64,000 nucleotides of DNA from an uncultured Clostridia bacterium (GTDB lineage Bacteria; Bacillota; Clostridia; TANB77; CAG-508). Made by a program: the position numbers and the translations under genes. The notes under the pieces are model-generated. The model was given only the letters and a program-made list of their open reading frames with translations. It did no database searches and was not told the origin of the DNA. Positions within the stretch are counted from its first letter, which is position 1, and each line of letters opens with the position of its first letter. The stretch spans positions 62,001-126,000 of the forward strand of contig CALXMM010000001.1 of NCBI GenBank assembly GCA_944389475.1, read 5' to 3'. Of the stretch, positions 43,492-52,681 are shown piece by piece.

Positions 43492-44193
43492 ATGAAATTA
43501 GTAGTAAAAAATCTAAAAAAGAACTTTGAAAAGAAAGAAGTATTAAAAGATATAAATTTTGAATTTGAAAAAGGAAAAATTTATGGCTTACTAGGTAGAA
43601 ACGGAGCAGGAAAAACAACATTCTTTAATTGTCTAAATGAAGATTTAGATATAGATGCAGGAGAATTCTACATAGAAGATAATGGAAAACAAAGAAAAAT
43701 GGAAGCAGAGGATGTAGGATATGTTTTATCCACACCAAATGTACCGGAATTTTTAACAGCAAGAGAGTTTTTAAAATTCTTTATTGATATAAATAAGAAA
43801 AGAATTAAAAATGAAAAAACAATAGATGAATATTTTGATTTTATGAAAATAGATGTAGAAGATAGGGATAGACTATTAAAAGATTATTCTCACGGTATGA
43901 AAAATAAAGTGCAAATGCTTGTAAATATAATTGCAAATCCAAATGTATTGCTATTAGATGAACCATTAACTTCATTTGATGTGGTTGTAGCAGAAGAAAT
44001 GAAACAGATGTTAAGAGAAATAAAGAAAGATCACATTATTATTTTCTCTACTCATATAATGGAACTTGCATTAGATTTATGTGATGAAATAGTTATCTTA
44101 AATAAAGGTATTTTAGAAGAAATAGACAAAAATAACACTGATAATGAACATCTAAAAAATAAAATATTAGATGCACTAAAGGAGGAAAAATAA
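43492..44193 (+). CDS. ABC transporter ATP-binding protein
   Basis: 233 residues. Complete ATPase: Walker A LLGRNGAGKTT (near residue 33), signature YSHGMKNKVQ (a SHGMK variant of LSGGQ common in this branch), Walker B VLLLDEPLTSFD and the switch histidine in FSTHIME. It pairs with the permease starting one base after its stop. The branch resembles clostridial ABC-2-type exporters linked to bacteriocin immunity or lipid handling; substrate unknown. Confidence 0.92.
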   Translation: MKLVVKNLKKNFEKKEVLKDINFEFEKGKIYGLLGRNGAGKTTFFNCLNEDLDIDAGEFYIEDNGKQRKMEAEDVGYVLSTPNVPEFLTAREFLKFFIDINKKRIKNEKTIDEYFDFMKIDVEDRDRLLKDYSHGMKNKVQMLVNIIANPNVLLLDEPLTSFDVVVAEEMKQMLREIKKDHIIIFSTHIMELALDLCDEIVILNKGILEEIDKNNTDNEHLKNKILDALKEEK

Positions 44194-44194
44194 A

Positions 44195-45772
44195 ATGCTA
44201 AAAACATTTATAACTTCCTTTAAATTGCAAAACACTTATAGAACAAACAGCATTATTTATTCTATAAAACAATTACCATTAATAAAAAGAATACTACCAA
44301 ATAGTTTATACAAATGTAAAGGACTAAAAATATTTGCAGGTATTATTAGTATTTTTGAGGAAATAATTAATATTTTTATTGGTAAAATTATATATATTGT
44401 AGCAATGATAATGATGGTTCTTTCTTTGTATCAAACAAATCAAGCAGACACATTTATACATCTATTTGTATTTTTAACACTCGCAGGAGGAGTGCTAAAT
44501 ACATATATGCTAAATCCTACAAAGGACAAATACTATGCAATTATTATAATGAATATAAATGCTAGAGAATATGCATTATCTAATTATTATTATCAATTAA
44601 TAAAATTGATTGTTGGATTTTTACCATTTACAATTCTATTTGGTATGATAGCAGGTGTGCCATTATGGGTTCAAATTTCAATTCCATTTTTTGTATTAGC
44701 AATAAAATTGATAGTAATGAATTATAGTATATATAAATTTAAGAAAACAAATAAAGCATCAAATGAAAATATACTAAATAAATTTAGTTGGGGATTTATA
44801 GGAATATGCTTACTTCTTGCTTATGGTTTACCAGCAATAAATATTACAATAAATCAAACCCTATTCTTATATGTATTTATTATTGCAATAATATTAGGAA
44901 TAATTAGTTTAATAAAAATACATAACTTCAAAAATTATAGAAAAATGTATAAACAAATATTAACAAAATCAAATGTGTATGTGCAAGAAAAAGCAACTGG
45001 AACACAAGCAATGAAAGATATCAGTCTAAAACAAATAGAATTAGACAAAAATTATACAAGTAACAAATCAGGTTTTGCATATTTCCACGATTTATTTGTA
45101 AAAAGACATAGAAAGATACTAACAGAAGCAGTAAAGAAACAATCAGTAGTTATATTAGTAATAATTACAGCAATGATTATTGGTATAACAATGAATAATG
45201 ATTTTAAAGTAAAAACTAATCAAATATTACTTGTATATTTACCATACTTTGTATTTGTTATGTACTGTATAAATAGAAGTTCTAGTGTTACACAAGCTAT
45301 GTTTATGAATTGTGATCACAGTATGCTAACATATAGAATATATAGAACACCGAAAGTAATACTAGGTATATTTAAAGAAAGATTAAAAACATTAATAACA
45401 ATAAATTTATTACCAGCAGCATTGATTGGTGGAGGATTAGTAGTATTATTGTATTTATCTGGAGGAACAGATAATCCAATAAATTATGTAATTCAATTTG
45501 TGTCAATTATATCAATGAGTATATTCTTTTCTGTTCATTATTTGGTAATGTATTATTTATTACAACCTTATAATGTAAATACTGAAATGAAAAGTAGCAC
45601 ATATAAAGTAGTTCAAGGTTTAACGTATATTGTTTGTTGGTATATGATACAAATTAAAATGCCTATATTTACTTTTGGTATATCGACAATAGTATTTTGC
45701 ATAGCATATTGCTTGATTTCATTATTTATTGCGTATAAATATGCACCAAAAACTTTCAAGTTAAGAGTATAA
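44195..45772 (+). CDS. ABC transporter permease
   Basis: 525 residues with roughly twelve hydrophobic helices in two groups (about 58-245 and 320-515), separated by a charged cytoplasmic stretch (about 250-310). The RBS AAGGAGG is inside the end of the ATPase gene, indicating translational coupling. No extracellular domain. The protein family is not one I can name, but a polytopic permease next to an ATPase gene defines a two-component exporter. Confidence 0.85.
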   Translation: MLKTFITSFKLQNTYRTNSIIYSIKQLPLIKRILPNSLYKCKGLKIFAGIISIFEEIINIFIGKIIYIVAMIMMVLSLYQTNQADTFIHLFVFLTLAGGVLNTYMLNPTKDKYYAIIIMNINAREYALSNYYYQLIKLIVGFLPFTILFGMIAGVPLWVQISIPFFVLAIKLIVMNYSIYKFKKTNKASNENILNKFSWGFIGICLLLAYGLPAINITINQTLFLYVFIIAIILGIISLIKIHNFKNYRKMYKQILTKSNVYVQEKATGTQAMKDISLKQIELDKNYTSNKSGFAYFHDLFVKRHRKILTEAVKKQSVVILVIITAMIIGITMNNDFKVKTNQILLVYLPYFVFVMYCINRSSSVTQAMFMNCDHSMLTYRIYRTPKVILGIFKERLKTLITINLLPAALIGGGLVVLLYLSGGTDNPINYVIQFVSIISMSIFFSVHYLVMYYLLQPYNVNTEMKSSTYKVVQGLTYIVCWYMIQIKMPIFTFGISTIVFCIAYCLISLFIAYKYAPKTFKLRV

Positions 45773-45789
45773 ATTTCAAATGAGAGTAA

Positions 45790-45818
45790 TTGATAATTGC
45801 TTTTATTTATGATATTAT
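45790..45818 (+). promoter_or_regulatory. Promoter TTGATA-17-TATTAT
   Basis: TTGATA at 45790-45795, TATTAT at 45813-45818; spacer sequence resembles the promoter at 34204-34232. Confidence 0.65.
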
Positions 45819-45858
45819 TTTAGCGGAAAAATAGTAACTTGTAGAGGTGATTGTTTAT

Positions 45859-46299
45859 ATGGAAAATAAATATGAATTTTTTATAGCAGGTAGATCTAGA
45901 AATAAAGAAAATATACTAAAAATATGTGATTTATTTGATAAATATAAAGTTTCTTATTATTGTTTTTTGAAAAATGAGGAAGATTGGGGATACGGAAATA
46001 AAAATCAAACACCAGAAGAAAAGCAAAAAGAATTTGAGTCATTAAGTCTCAAAAGTGATATAGTTTTAAGGTTATTTAATAATGATTTAGAGGGAGAAAA
46101 AAGTTCCAAAAACTTACTTTTGGTTTTACCAGCTGGAAAAGCAGCCCATATTGAATCAGGTATTGCTTACGGATTAGGAAAGAAGTGTTATGCAATAGGT
46201 GAATATGAAGCTACTGATACATTATATAATATTTTTGAAGAAATTTTTAGTAATGAAACAGAATTGGAGGAATTTTTAAAGAAATATTCAGAAAAATAA
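45859..46299 (+). CDS. Nucleoside 2-deoxyribosyltransferase-like (Rossmann-type) protein
   Basis: 147 residues from ATG 45859 (GAGGTGA eight bases upstream). It opens EFFIAGRSRNKENILKICDLFDKYKVSYYCF and contains VLPAGKAAHIESGIAYGLGKKCYAIGE. This D/P-x-G...H.E.G.A...GK pattern is shared by nucleoside deoxyribosyltransferases and related nucleotide-binding proteins, with Glu in HIESGIA as the candidate catalytic residue. Its true substrate is unknown; some homologues are uncharacterised or defence-related. Cytoplasmic, single gene with its own promoter. Confidence 0.65.
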   Translation: MENKYEFFIAGRSRNKENILKICDLFDKYKVSYYCFLKNEEDWGYGNKNQTPEEKQKEFESLSLKSDIVLRLFNNDLEGEKSSKNLLLVLPAGKAAHIESGIAYGLGKKCYAIGEYEATDTLYNIFEEIFSNETELEEFLKKYSEK

Positions 46300-46376
46300 A
46301 TTATAAAAAGATAAGTGAAATCATTCATCGATTATCTAATTTTATAAAAGCAAAAATTAGAGGGTAAAAGGATTAA

Positions 46377-46804
46377 ATGAAAAAAAGAACTATTTATATA
46401 ATTTTAATAATATTATTTATTTTATTAGATTTATATACAGCATTTTTAACATTTTTAGATTATTTAGCAGAGTATAAAACAATAGAAATATATAATCAAG
46501 AATCAAATATAGTAAAAGAAATCAAAGAACATTTTAATATTAATTATGATATAAAAAGGTTAGATTTAAGTCAGGAGTGCCAGATGGGTATTATTTAGAT
46601 ATTTATAATGAAAAAAATCAAGTTCAATCAGTATTTGAAGATAATCATGAAGATAGTAATATATTTGATTATTTTAAAAATATGAAACCAGATACTTCAA
46701 AACATTTAAAATACATAATTGTTGAGATACTATTTGAATTAATAATCATTTTTATAATTGAAGAAATATATCAAAAGAAAGATAGAACATATAAACATAA
46801 ATAG
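46377..46804 (+). pseudogene. Two-helix membrane protein gene with a central frameshift
   Basis: The first frame (46377-46598) has a start with GAGGGTAAAAGG upstream, a transmembrane helix (about 5-26) and ends shortly after DIKRLDLSQ. The second frame (from about 46571 to 46804) continues SGVPDGYYLDIYNEKNQV... and ends with another helix and basic tail. A one-base change near 46570 would join them into a ~142-residue protein. No homopolymer run is present, so a real mutation is more likely than a simple read error. Family unknown. Confidence 0.6.
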
Positions 46805-46963
46805 GGTAGAAGTTCCAAATGGATAGAAACTGAAAATATATGGAAATCTTTAAAAATAAAAATAGTAATTTATTTGAAAGGTATAGAAAAAAGGGAAAAT
46901 AAAGTTTGTAGTACAAATTTATAATATCTTGAAAAATATAATAGTGAAGGAAAAGAGAAAAAA

Positions 46964-47572
46964 ATGATAAAAAGATATACAAAAAATGAAATTGATGAAT
47001 TAGCTAAAATATTAAAAAATGATGGTGTTATTAGTGTTCCTACTGATACTGTTTATGGTGTATGTGCTAGAATAAATTCAAAAATAGCACACGATAAATT
47101 AATGATGGTAAAAAATCGTCCAAAAAATAAAGCATTTCCAGTTATGTGTGCAAATGAAGAACAGATAAAAAGTATAGCTATTGTAAATGAAAAAGCAGAG
47201 AAGTTAATTAAAGCATTTATGCCAGGTCCAATTACATTAGTTTTAAGGAAAAAAAGCAATTTGCCAAATTATATAACGAATGGAAAAGATTCAATTGCAA
47301 TTAGAATGGCAACATCAAAAGCAATAGAAAAATTAATTATAAAAACAGAAAGCCCAATATTTATGACAAGTGCTAATCAAAGTGGAAAAAGGGAATGTAC
47401 CAATTTAGATGAAATAGAAAAAGCTTGTCCTCTTTTAGATGGAATGCTGGAAGGAGATGTGTTTTTCTCAAAAGGGAGTACAATTGTAGATTGTATTTCG
47501 AAAGAAATAAAGATTTTAAGAGAAGGACCAATTTCTTTTAAACAAATAAAAGAAGTGATTAACAATTTATAA
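46964..47572 (+). CDS. YrdC/Sua5-family L-threonylcarbamoyladenylate synthase
   Basis: 202 residues. Makes threonylcarbamoyl-AMP from Thr, bicarbonate and ATP for the t6A modification of tRNAs. Family motifs: GVISVPTDTVYGVCA near the start, KNRPKNKAFPVMCA, FMPGPITLVLRKK, IAIRMA, PIFMTSANQSGK and STIVDC...ILREGPIS. The protein is the short TsaC-type without the Sua5 C-terminal domain. Bacteria can encode more than one YrdC-like protein, so this need not be the main copy. GAAGGAAAAGAG site. Confidence 0.9.
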   Translation: MIKRYTKNEIDELAKILKNDGVISVPTDTVYGVCARINSKIAHDKLMMVKNRPKNKAFPVMCANEEQIKSIAIVNEKAEKLIKAFMPGPITLVLRKKSNLPNYITNGKDSIAIRMATSKAIEKLIIKTESPIFMTSANQSGKRECTNLDEIEKACPLLDGMLEGDVFFSKGSTIVDCISKEIKILREGPISFKQIKEVINNL

Positions 47573-47586
47573 TTGAGGTATGAATA

Positions 47587-48696
47587 ATGAAAAAGAAATT
47601 AAAAAGAATATTAAAAATATTTATAATAATAAGTATTATTTTGCTAATTGCTTATATTATTTTTAAAGAGATTAAACAACCTTCTTGGTTTGCAGATGAA
47701 TATTATATAGTTGATTTTGAAAATAGTGATAAAAATTTGACTAAAGAAGAAGAAAAATCACTATTAACAATGATAAATTCAAATGTTTATAACTTTAAGG
47801 ATAATGATAATATTGAAATAACTAAGCTTGCATATCAACATCCTTTTAGACATGAGTCAGTTTGCTATATATTTTTAAAAGCTAATATAAATTCAAGATT
47901 ACCATTTGAATTAATAAATGTAACAGAAAATTATAAAGAATATGTAATTAAACATGTATGTCTAAATACAAATGATTGTCAAGAATTTAATTTAGTTAGA
48001 AGAATAGTAAATGATAAATACAAATGGTGGAAAAAAAATGAAAAAAAGGTAGAGTATACTGAAATCGAAGAACCTTATATAACACAAGAAAAGGATAATG
48101 ATTTATTAAAAAAGTATGAAGTTGTATCGGGGGAAAACCTTCTTGGTCAAATCGTTGACATTACTGATAAATATTTAGAAATTCAAACAAATAGTTCGGA
48201 CATTAAATTGGTGGAGATAGATTGGAAAGTTACTAATTTTGTTAATTACAGAACTAAAGAAAGTCTTATGATTTACGATATAAAAAAGGGAGATTATTTC
48301 TATAATAAGCAAATTATTAGAAATATTACCGGAGATGAATTGGTAAAAGAAAGCTTGAAAAGTATAGTTAGAGGTTCTAGTAATAATTTATTTGTACCTA
48401 CAAAATTAATTTCACTAATAGATATGAATGGATATTATATAGCTAAAATTGAAATGAGGAATAAAACTTCAGATTTATTGAAAAATAAAATAGAGGATGA
48501 AAATACATATCAAATAGAATTTATAATTAATAGTGATACAAAGTTCTACCTAGGAGAATATAAAATTCCTATTGACTCAACAATTCAAGATTTATTTAAT
48601 CATAAAGAAATAACGATAAAGATTAGTAAAGATAGTGCTGATGATGTATATCCTATAATTACTGAAATAGTGGTAGGATACGATATAAAAACTTAA
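47587..48696 (+). CDS. Membrane-anchored extracellular protein of unknown function
   Basis: 369 residues. A basic N-terminus and one helix (about 8-27) precede a long extracellular region. No family recognised; the C-terminal half alternates short beta segments (GQIVDITDKYLEIQTNSSDIKLVEIDW, GYYIAKIEMRNKT). It starts 15 bases after the YrdC-like gene with a TGAGGT site and ends at a strong terminator, so the two may share a transcript. Confidence 0.6.
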   Translation: MKKKLKRILKIFIIISIILLIAYIIFKEIKQPSWFADEYYIVDFENSDKNLTKEEEKSLLTMINSNVYNFKDNDNIEITKLAYQHPFRHESVCYIFLKANINSRLPFELINVTENYKEYVIKHVCLNTNDCQEFNLVRRIVNDKYKWWKKNEKKVEYTEIEEPYITQEKDNDLLKKYEVVSGENLLGQIVDITDKYLEIQTNSSDIKLVEIDWKVTNFVNYRTKESLMIYDIKKGDYFYNKQIIRNITGDELVKESLKSIVRGSSNNLFVPTKLISLIDMNGYYIAKIEMRNKTSDLLKNKIEDENTYQIEFIINSDTKFYLGEYKIPIDSTIQDLFNHKEITIKISKDSADDVYPIITEIVVGYDIKT

Positions 48697-48739
48697 TAGC
48701 TTAATTTATTAATAATTATTGTCATAAATTAAAATCTTT

Positions 48740-48774
48740 AATTACTTTATACGAAAGTATAAAGTAATTTTTTT
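48740..48774 (+). terminator. Terminator before the ECF sigma gene
   Basis: AATTACTTTATAC pairs perfectly with GTATAAAGTAATT around a GAAA tetraloop, followed by a T tract. Confidence 0.9.
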
Positions 48775-48920
48775 CTAATAATTCTTTATAAAAAATAGCT
48801 ATATAATTGGATATGTGAAGTAATGTGATAAAAAATATATTTCTTGAGACAAAAATAGCTTTTGAAAAATCTAATATATGAATCAAATATATGTGCATAT
48901 AAAGATTTATGGAGGAAATT

Positions 48921-49454
48921 ATGAATACTAAATTAATAAAACTAGCAATTAATGCCAAAAAAGGTGATATAGATGCTTTTTCAGAATTAATTGTAAGTTT
49001 AGAACAAGATTTATATAGAATTGCAAGTATAAGATTAAATTCTGCCGAAGTTATTGATGATGCTTTACAATCAACTATAGAACAAGCATTAAAGAATATA
49101 AAAAAATTAAGGAAGCCTCAATATGTAAAAACGTGGCTTATAAAAATATTAATTAATAATTGTAATGCCATATATAAGAAAAATAAAAATAAGGTAGAAT
49201 TTAATGAAAATATAAAATTAAATATTAAAAATTCTAATGAAGAAGTTATTAATTCAAAATTAGATTTTTATATTATGTTAAAAGATTTAAATGAAAAAGA
49301 AAAATTAGCGATAACACTATATTATTCAGAAAAATTAACAACAAAAGAAATTAGTAAAATACTTAAAGAACCCGAAAGTACAATAAGAAATAGAATATCA
49401 AGAGCAATAAGAAAATTAAAAGAAAAATATGAAGGAGGGGTGCATTATGAATGA
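48921..49454 (+). CDS. ECF-type RNA polymerase sigma factor
   Basis: About 177 residues from ATG 48921, chosen because GGAGG precedes it; the in-frame ATG at 48909 is part of that site. Sigma region 2 (KKGDIDAFSELIVSLEQDLYRIASIRLNSAEVIDDALQSTIEQALKNIKKLR) and region 4 (LDFYIMLKDLNEKEKLAITLYYSEKLTTKEISKILKEPESTIRNRISRAIRKLK) are complete. ECF sigmas direct transcription of envelope-stress genes. The overlapping gene downstream is its probable anti-sigma factor, and such pairs usually activate their own promoter. Confidence 0.92.
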   Translation: MNTKLIKLAINAKKGDIDAFSELIVSLEQDLYRIASIRLNSAEVIDDALQSTIEQALKNIKKLRKPQYVKTWLIKILINNCNAIYKKNKNKVEFNENIKLNIKNSNEEVINSKLDFYIMLKDLNEKEKLAITLYYSEKLTTKEISKILKEPESTIRNRISRAIRKLKEKYEGGVHYE

Positions 49455-50637
49455 AAATCATAAAAATTTTGAAAGTAATATAAGAAAAATATTTATTGAA
49501 GAAATTGAAGTCCCTTATCATACAAAGAATACAATTATGAAAACTTTACAAGAACAAAAAGAAAAATCTAAAAATAAGAAAAAGAAAATTAATATTATAA
49601 GAACATTAGCTACAGCTTGTGCGTGTTGTGTATTAGTTACAGGGGTTGTTTTTGCGAAAGATATAACAAATATGATAAAAAACTTCTTTTTAAATAATAA
49701 CGGAATGGATAATGCAATAAAAAATGGATATATAGACAATCCTAACATGGAATATATTAATTCAAATGGAACAGAAATTAAAATAAACAGTATTCTTATG
49801 GATGATTATAATTTGAGCTTAGAAATAGGAGTAAAAGGGGATTTTATCAAAGAAAATATTACAGAAATATGTTTTTCTGACATGATTATTACAGATGAAA
49901 ATAAAAATATTTTATATTGTGAAGATAAGGATACTTTTGAAAAATATGTTAAAGACAATAATCTAGATTATAACTGGAAGGACAATAATGTTCATTATTT
50001 AAATTCAGGGAGCAATTGGTATATAAAATCAATCAATGAAAGTACTATTAATTTAGTTTACAACTTATTTGCAGATAATCAATATCCAAAAAGCCAAAAA
50101 CTATTTATCAACTTAAATAAAATTTTATTTTCTGATAAAGGCAAAGAAAAAATGATACAAGGGGATTGGAATATAGAATATGAAGTCCCAGAGAAATTTT
50201 ACAATAGAGAAGAAATAATATATAATGTTAAAAATTGTAGTAGTGATAAAGTAAAATTAGTACAATTAGTGATTTCACAAACAACAGCAAAAATGCAATT
50301 AATAACAGATGAAAAGCCTATTTTACCATATGATTTAAATGATGATGATGCAACTAAGGAAAGAAAAATACAAGAAGAATTAGAAAGAGAACAGAATATG
50401 ACTGTGCAAGACTTTGAAAATAGTAGGAAGTTTAAAGATGAGTATATTGAAAATGATAAAGGAGAGAAATTTTATCCTTCAAATAGCACAAGTGAAGACA
50501 CAGGATATTCTTATATTGATATGAAATATTTATTACATTGGCAGACTTTTAGCTTAAATAAATATAGTGCAACAAACAGTTTGAAGCTTTATTTGAATTA
50601 TAATGGAGAAGATATAGTTATAGAATTAGAAAGATAG
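49447..50637 (+). CDS. DUF4179-type anti-sigma factor (membrane)
   Basis: 396 residues from ATG 49447 (GGAGGGG upstream), overlapping the sigma gene by eight bases. The cytoplasmic N-terminal ~58 residues would hold the sigma; one transmembrane helix (about 60-77, TACACCVLVTGVVFA) follows. The extracellular part starts with KDITNMIKNFFLNNNGMDNAIKNGYI, the usual opening of DUF4179, and is a beta-rich sensor. The pairing with an ECF sigma and the coupled start support the anti-sigma role. Confidence 0.85.
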   Translation: MNENHKNFESNIRKIFIEEIEVPYHTKNTIMKTLQEQKEKSKNKKKKINIIRTLATACACCVLVTGVVFAKDITNMIKNFFLNNNGMDNAIKNGYIDNPNMEYINSNGTEIKINSILMDDYNLSLEIGVKGDFIKENITEICFSDMIITDENKNILYCEDKDTFEKYVKDNNLDYNWKDNNVHYLNSGSNWYIKSINESTINLVYNLFADNQYPKSQKLFINLNKILFSDKGKEKMIQGDWNIEYEVPEKFYNREEIIYNVKNCSSDKVKLVQLVISQTTAKMQLITDEKPILPYDLNDDDATKERKIQEELEREQNMTVQDFENSRKFKDEYIENDKGEKFYPSNSTSEDTGYSYIDMKYLLHWQTFSLNKYSATNSLKLYLNYNGEDIVIELER

Positions 50638-50701
50638 ATAAAATTATGTTCTTAAAAATATATAAATTTATTACTTAGGAGAAATTAAGAATGAAAATCA
50701 T

Positions 50702-50877
50702 ATGAAAACTTATGCTTTATTATTATTTTAATAATATTCACAATCTACTATGTACTTAATATTTATTTAATTAAATTCTTTCTAGTTGGTAGAGCTAGAA
50801 AAGAGAAACCAAACATACCGATATTAGGAGAAAATAATATACCTTTAAGGGATGAAATAGAATTGGAAAAGTTTTGA
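50702..50877 (+). pseudogene. Remnant of a small membrane protein
   Basis: ATG 50702 opens MKTYALLLF then stops; a shifted frame continues ILIIFTIYYVLNIYLIKFFLVGRARKEKPNIPILG... to a stop at 50877. A slip in the TTA/TTATT run near 50725 would join them. The bases just after (to about 50900) resemble the 3' end of the gene at 45859, suggesting a rearranged fragment. Confidence 0.35.
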
Positions 50878-50915
50878 AGAAATATTCAGGAAAACAATTA
50901 TAAAGGAGAATTGTA

Positions 50916-51329
50916 ATGAAAAAATTAAATTTAGTAGTTGTATTTAATAAAGATTTAGATAAAGGACTCTTCTGTATTAGAGCCAAAGAGCCATATAAGG
51001 GACTATATAATTTTGTAGGAGGAAAAGTTGAAGAAGGCGAAACTAATGATGAAGCAGCATATAGAGAATTATTTGAAGAAACAGGAATTAGTCGAGAAGA
51101 TATAATGTTGGACCATTTTATGGATTTAAATTATTTTAAATATGAAAATAATTTGCAAGTATATTATGGAATATTAAAACAGAAAGTAAATTTAGTAGAA
51201 GAAAAGAATAAATTAGTATGGGTAGATTTGAATAAAGAATTATTAAATAATGAAAAATTTGCTGGAAATTATAATATTCCTCACATAATTAAACAGATAA
51301 AAACATATTTAAAAGATGAAAGCAAGTAA
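50916..51329 (+). CDS. NUDIX hydrolase
   Basis: 137 residues. The Nudix box is complete: GGKVEEGETNDEAAYRELFEETGI (about residues 35-58, catalytic REL.EE.G core). Nudix enzymes hydrolyse nucleoside diphosphates linked to another group; the start NLVVVFNKDLDKGLFCIRAKEPYKGLYNFVGG fits the MutT/8-oxo-dGTP-like group, but the substrate is unknown. AAGGAG site. Followed by its own terminator. Confidence 0.93.
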   Translation: MKKLNLVVVFNKDLDKGLFCIRAKEPYKGLYNFVGGKVEEGETNDEAAYRELFEETGISREDIMLDHFMDLNYFKYENNLQVYYGILKQKVNLVEEKNKLVWVDLNKELLNNEKFAGNYNIPHIIKQIKTYLKDESK

Positions 51330-51363
51330 GGGAGTAATTTAATTGAAACTTACTCCCTTTTGT
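51329..51363 (+). terminator. Terminator after the NUDIX gene
   Basis: AAGGGAGTAA (51329-51338) pairs with TTACTCCCTT (51351-51360), followed by TTG; the stem starts on the last base of the stop codon. Confidence 0.75.
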
Positions 51364-51400
51364 GGTATTATAACTAAAAATAATAAAATGGAGAAAAATA

Positions 51401-52672
51401 TTGAAAAGAGTATTAATATACATATTGCTATTAATAATTATATTTATTAGTTTATTTATCATTTTTAGAATAGAAATGAATAATGAAATAATTCAAGAAA
51501 ATACAGTTGGCAAGGTGGCTGAAGATACAGATATTCCAAAACCTGATAGAATAATATATAAAAATAAAGAGGGAAAGTATGTAATTATCTATCATGATGT
51601 TGAAAATTTTCAACTTATATATAATGAACTGTACTATAGAATTTCAGGAATAAATGAAAGAAAAACATATACAGAGTATGAAATTACAAAAATGCAAGAT
51701 GAAGGTCAATTTATAGAGTTTGATTATGATACTAAAAGCAAAAATTATGTGTTTTTTCTAGATAATCCTGAACTGGGAATTATAAAAAGAACAGCAAATG
51801 GAGGACAAGTTATATTAAACGATTTAAAAGATAAAGAAAGTTTAATAAAAAAATTAGAAGATTGGACAAAATATTATAAAAAATATGATTTTAATCGTGG
51901 TAAAAATTATACATTAAAAAGTAGTTTAGATACTCTTCCAAATATTACAAATTTAGTGGAAGAAAAGGAATGGGTGTATCAATCAATAATAGACAATAAT
52001 GAGATTGACTATCAAAATGCAGTAAAACTTTTAGGAGCGCAATCACCTGATGATATACCAGCATTTGATCCAAATTATGAAACAGCAATAATTACTCTTT
52101 CTAAATATGAAATAAAAAATATTAAGCAAAACATAGGAAATATAAAATATGAATTTGGAGATTATCAAGATAAATATTTTGCTAATATTTTAATTGTAAG
52201 TAAAATTGTAAATACAAATTGTATTTATTATAATATAAATTCTAGTACATTAATACCATCAGAAAGTATGAATACAAATATTGATGATTATGCTGTAGAA
52301 TATACCATCAAAGATGGTAAGTATAATGCAAATTATAATAATCAGCAAATTGAAATAATTCCATTAGATAAGGCATGTGATATAGCAGATAATGAGGCAA
52401 AGAAAGAAAAATACCAATATCAATCTTGGAGGTCTGAATTTTATAGTAGGGGAAAAAATATGCAGGATTCTGTTTCTGCAGAATTAATATCTGATTTAAG
52501 TCCTATTAGTAAGGGGTATCATTGGAATCCAAACTGGCAAGTAGGTGAGTATAGAAATACTCTTATGTGGAAGATAAGATTGTTTGATGAAAATGACCCT
52601 TTAACAAATTTATATATTTATGTGAATGCTATAAATGGAGATATTGTAGGTGCTGGCGATTCCAGCGATTAA
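51401..52672 (+). CDS. Membrane-anchored extracellular protein, possible PepSY-like C-terminus
   Basis: 423 residues from a TTG at 51401; the ATG at 51389 is out of frame and quickly stopped. A helix (about 4-23) anchors it. The C-terminal 90 residues (ACDIADNEAKKEKYQYQSW...LMWKIRLFDENDPLTNLYIYVNAINGDIVGAGDS) resemble PepSY-type domains, which end in YVDA.TGE..G patterns. The rest is unassigned. It is followed ten bases later by a multi-helix membrane protein and may act with it. Confidence 0.6.
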   Translation: MKRVLIYILLLIIIFISLFIIFRIEMNNEIIQENTVGKVAEDTDIPKPDRIIYKNKEGKYVIIYHDVENFQLIYNELYYRISGINERKTYTEYEITKMQDEGQFIEFDYDTKSKNYVFFLDNPELGIIKRTANGGQVILNDLKDKESLIKKLEDWTKYYKKYDFNRGKNYTLKSSLDTLPNITNLVEEKEWVYQSIIDNNEIDYQNAVKLLGAQSPDDIPAFDPNYETAIITLSKYEIKNIKQNIGNIKYEFGDYQDKYFANILIVSKIVNTNCIYYNINSSTLIPSESMNTNIDDYAVEYTIKDGKYNANYNNQQIEIIPLDKACDIADNEAKKEKYQYQSWRSEFYSRGKNMQDSVSAELISDLSPISKGYHWNPNWQVGEYRNTLMWKIRLFDENDPLTNLYIYVNAINGDIVGAGDSSD

Positions 52673-52681
52673 GGAGTAAAA

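Noticed and set aside
45859-46299. The Rossmann-type protein considered as a TIR-domain defence effector
   Set aside because: The HIESGIAYGLGKK pattern fits the deoxyribosyltransferase-like family, and there is no partner defence gene; a TIR-like relation cannot be shown.
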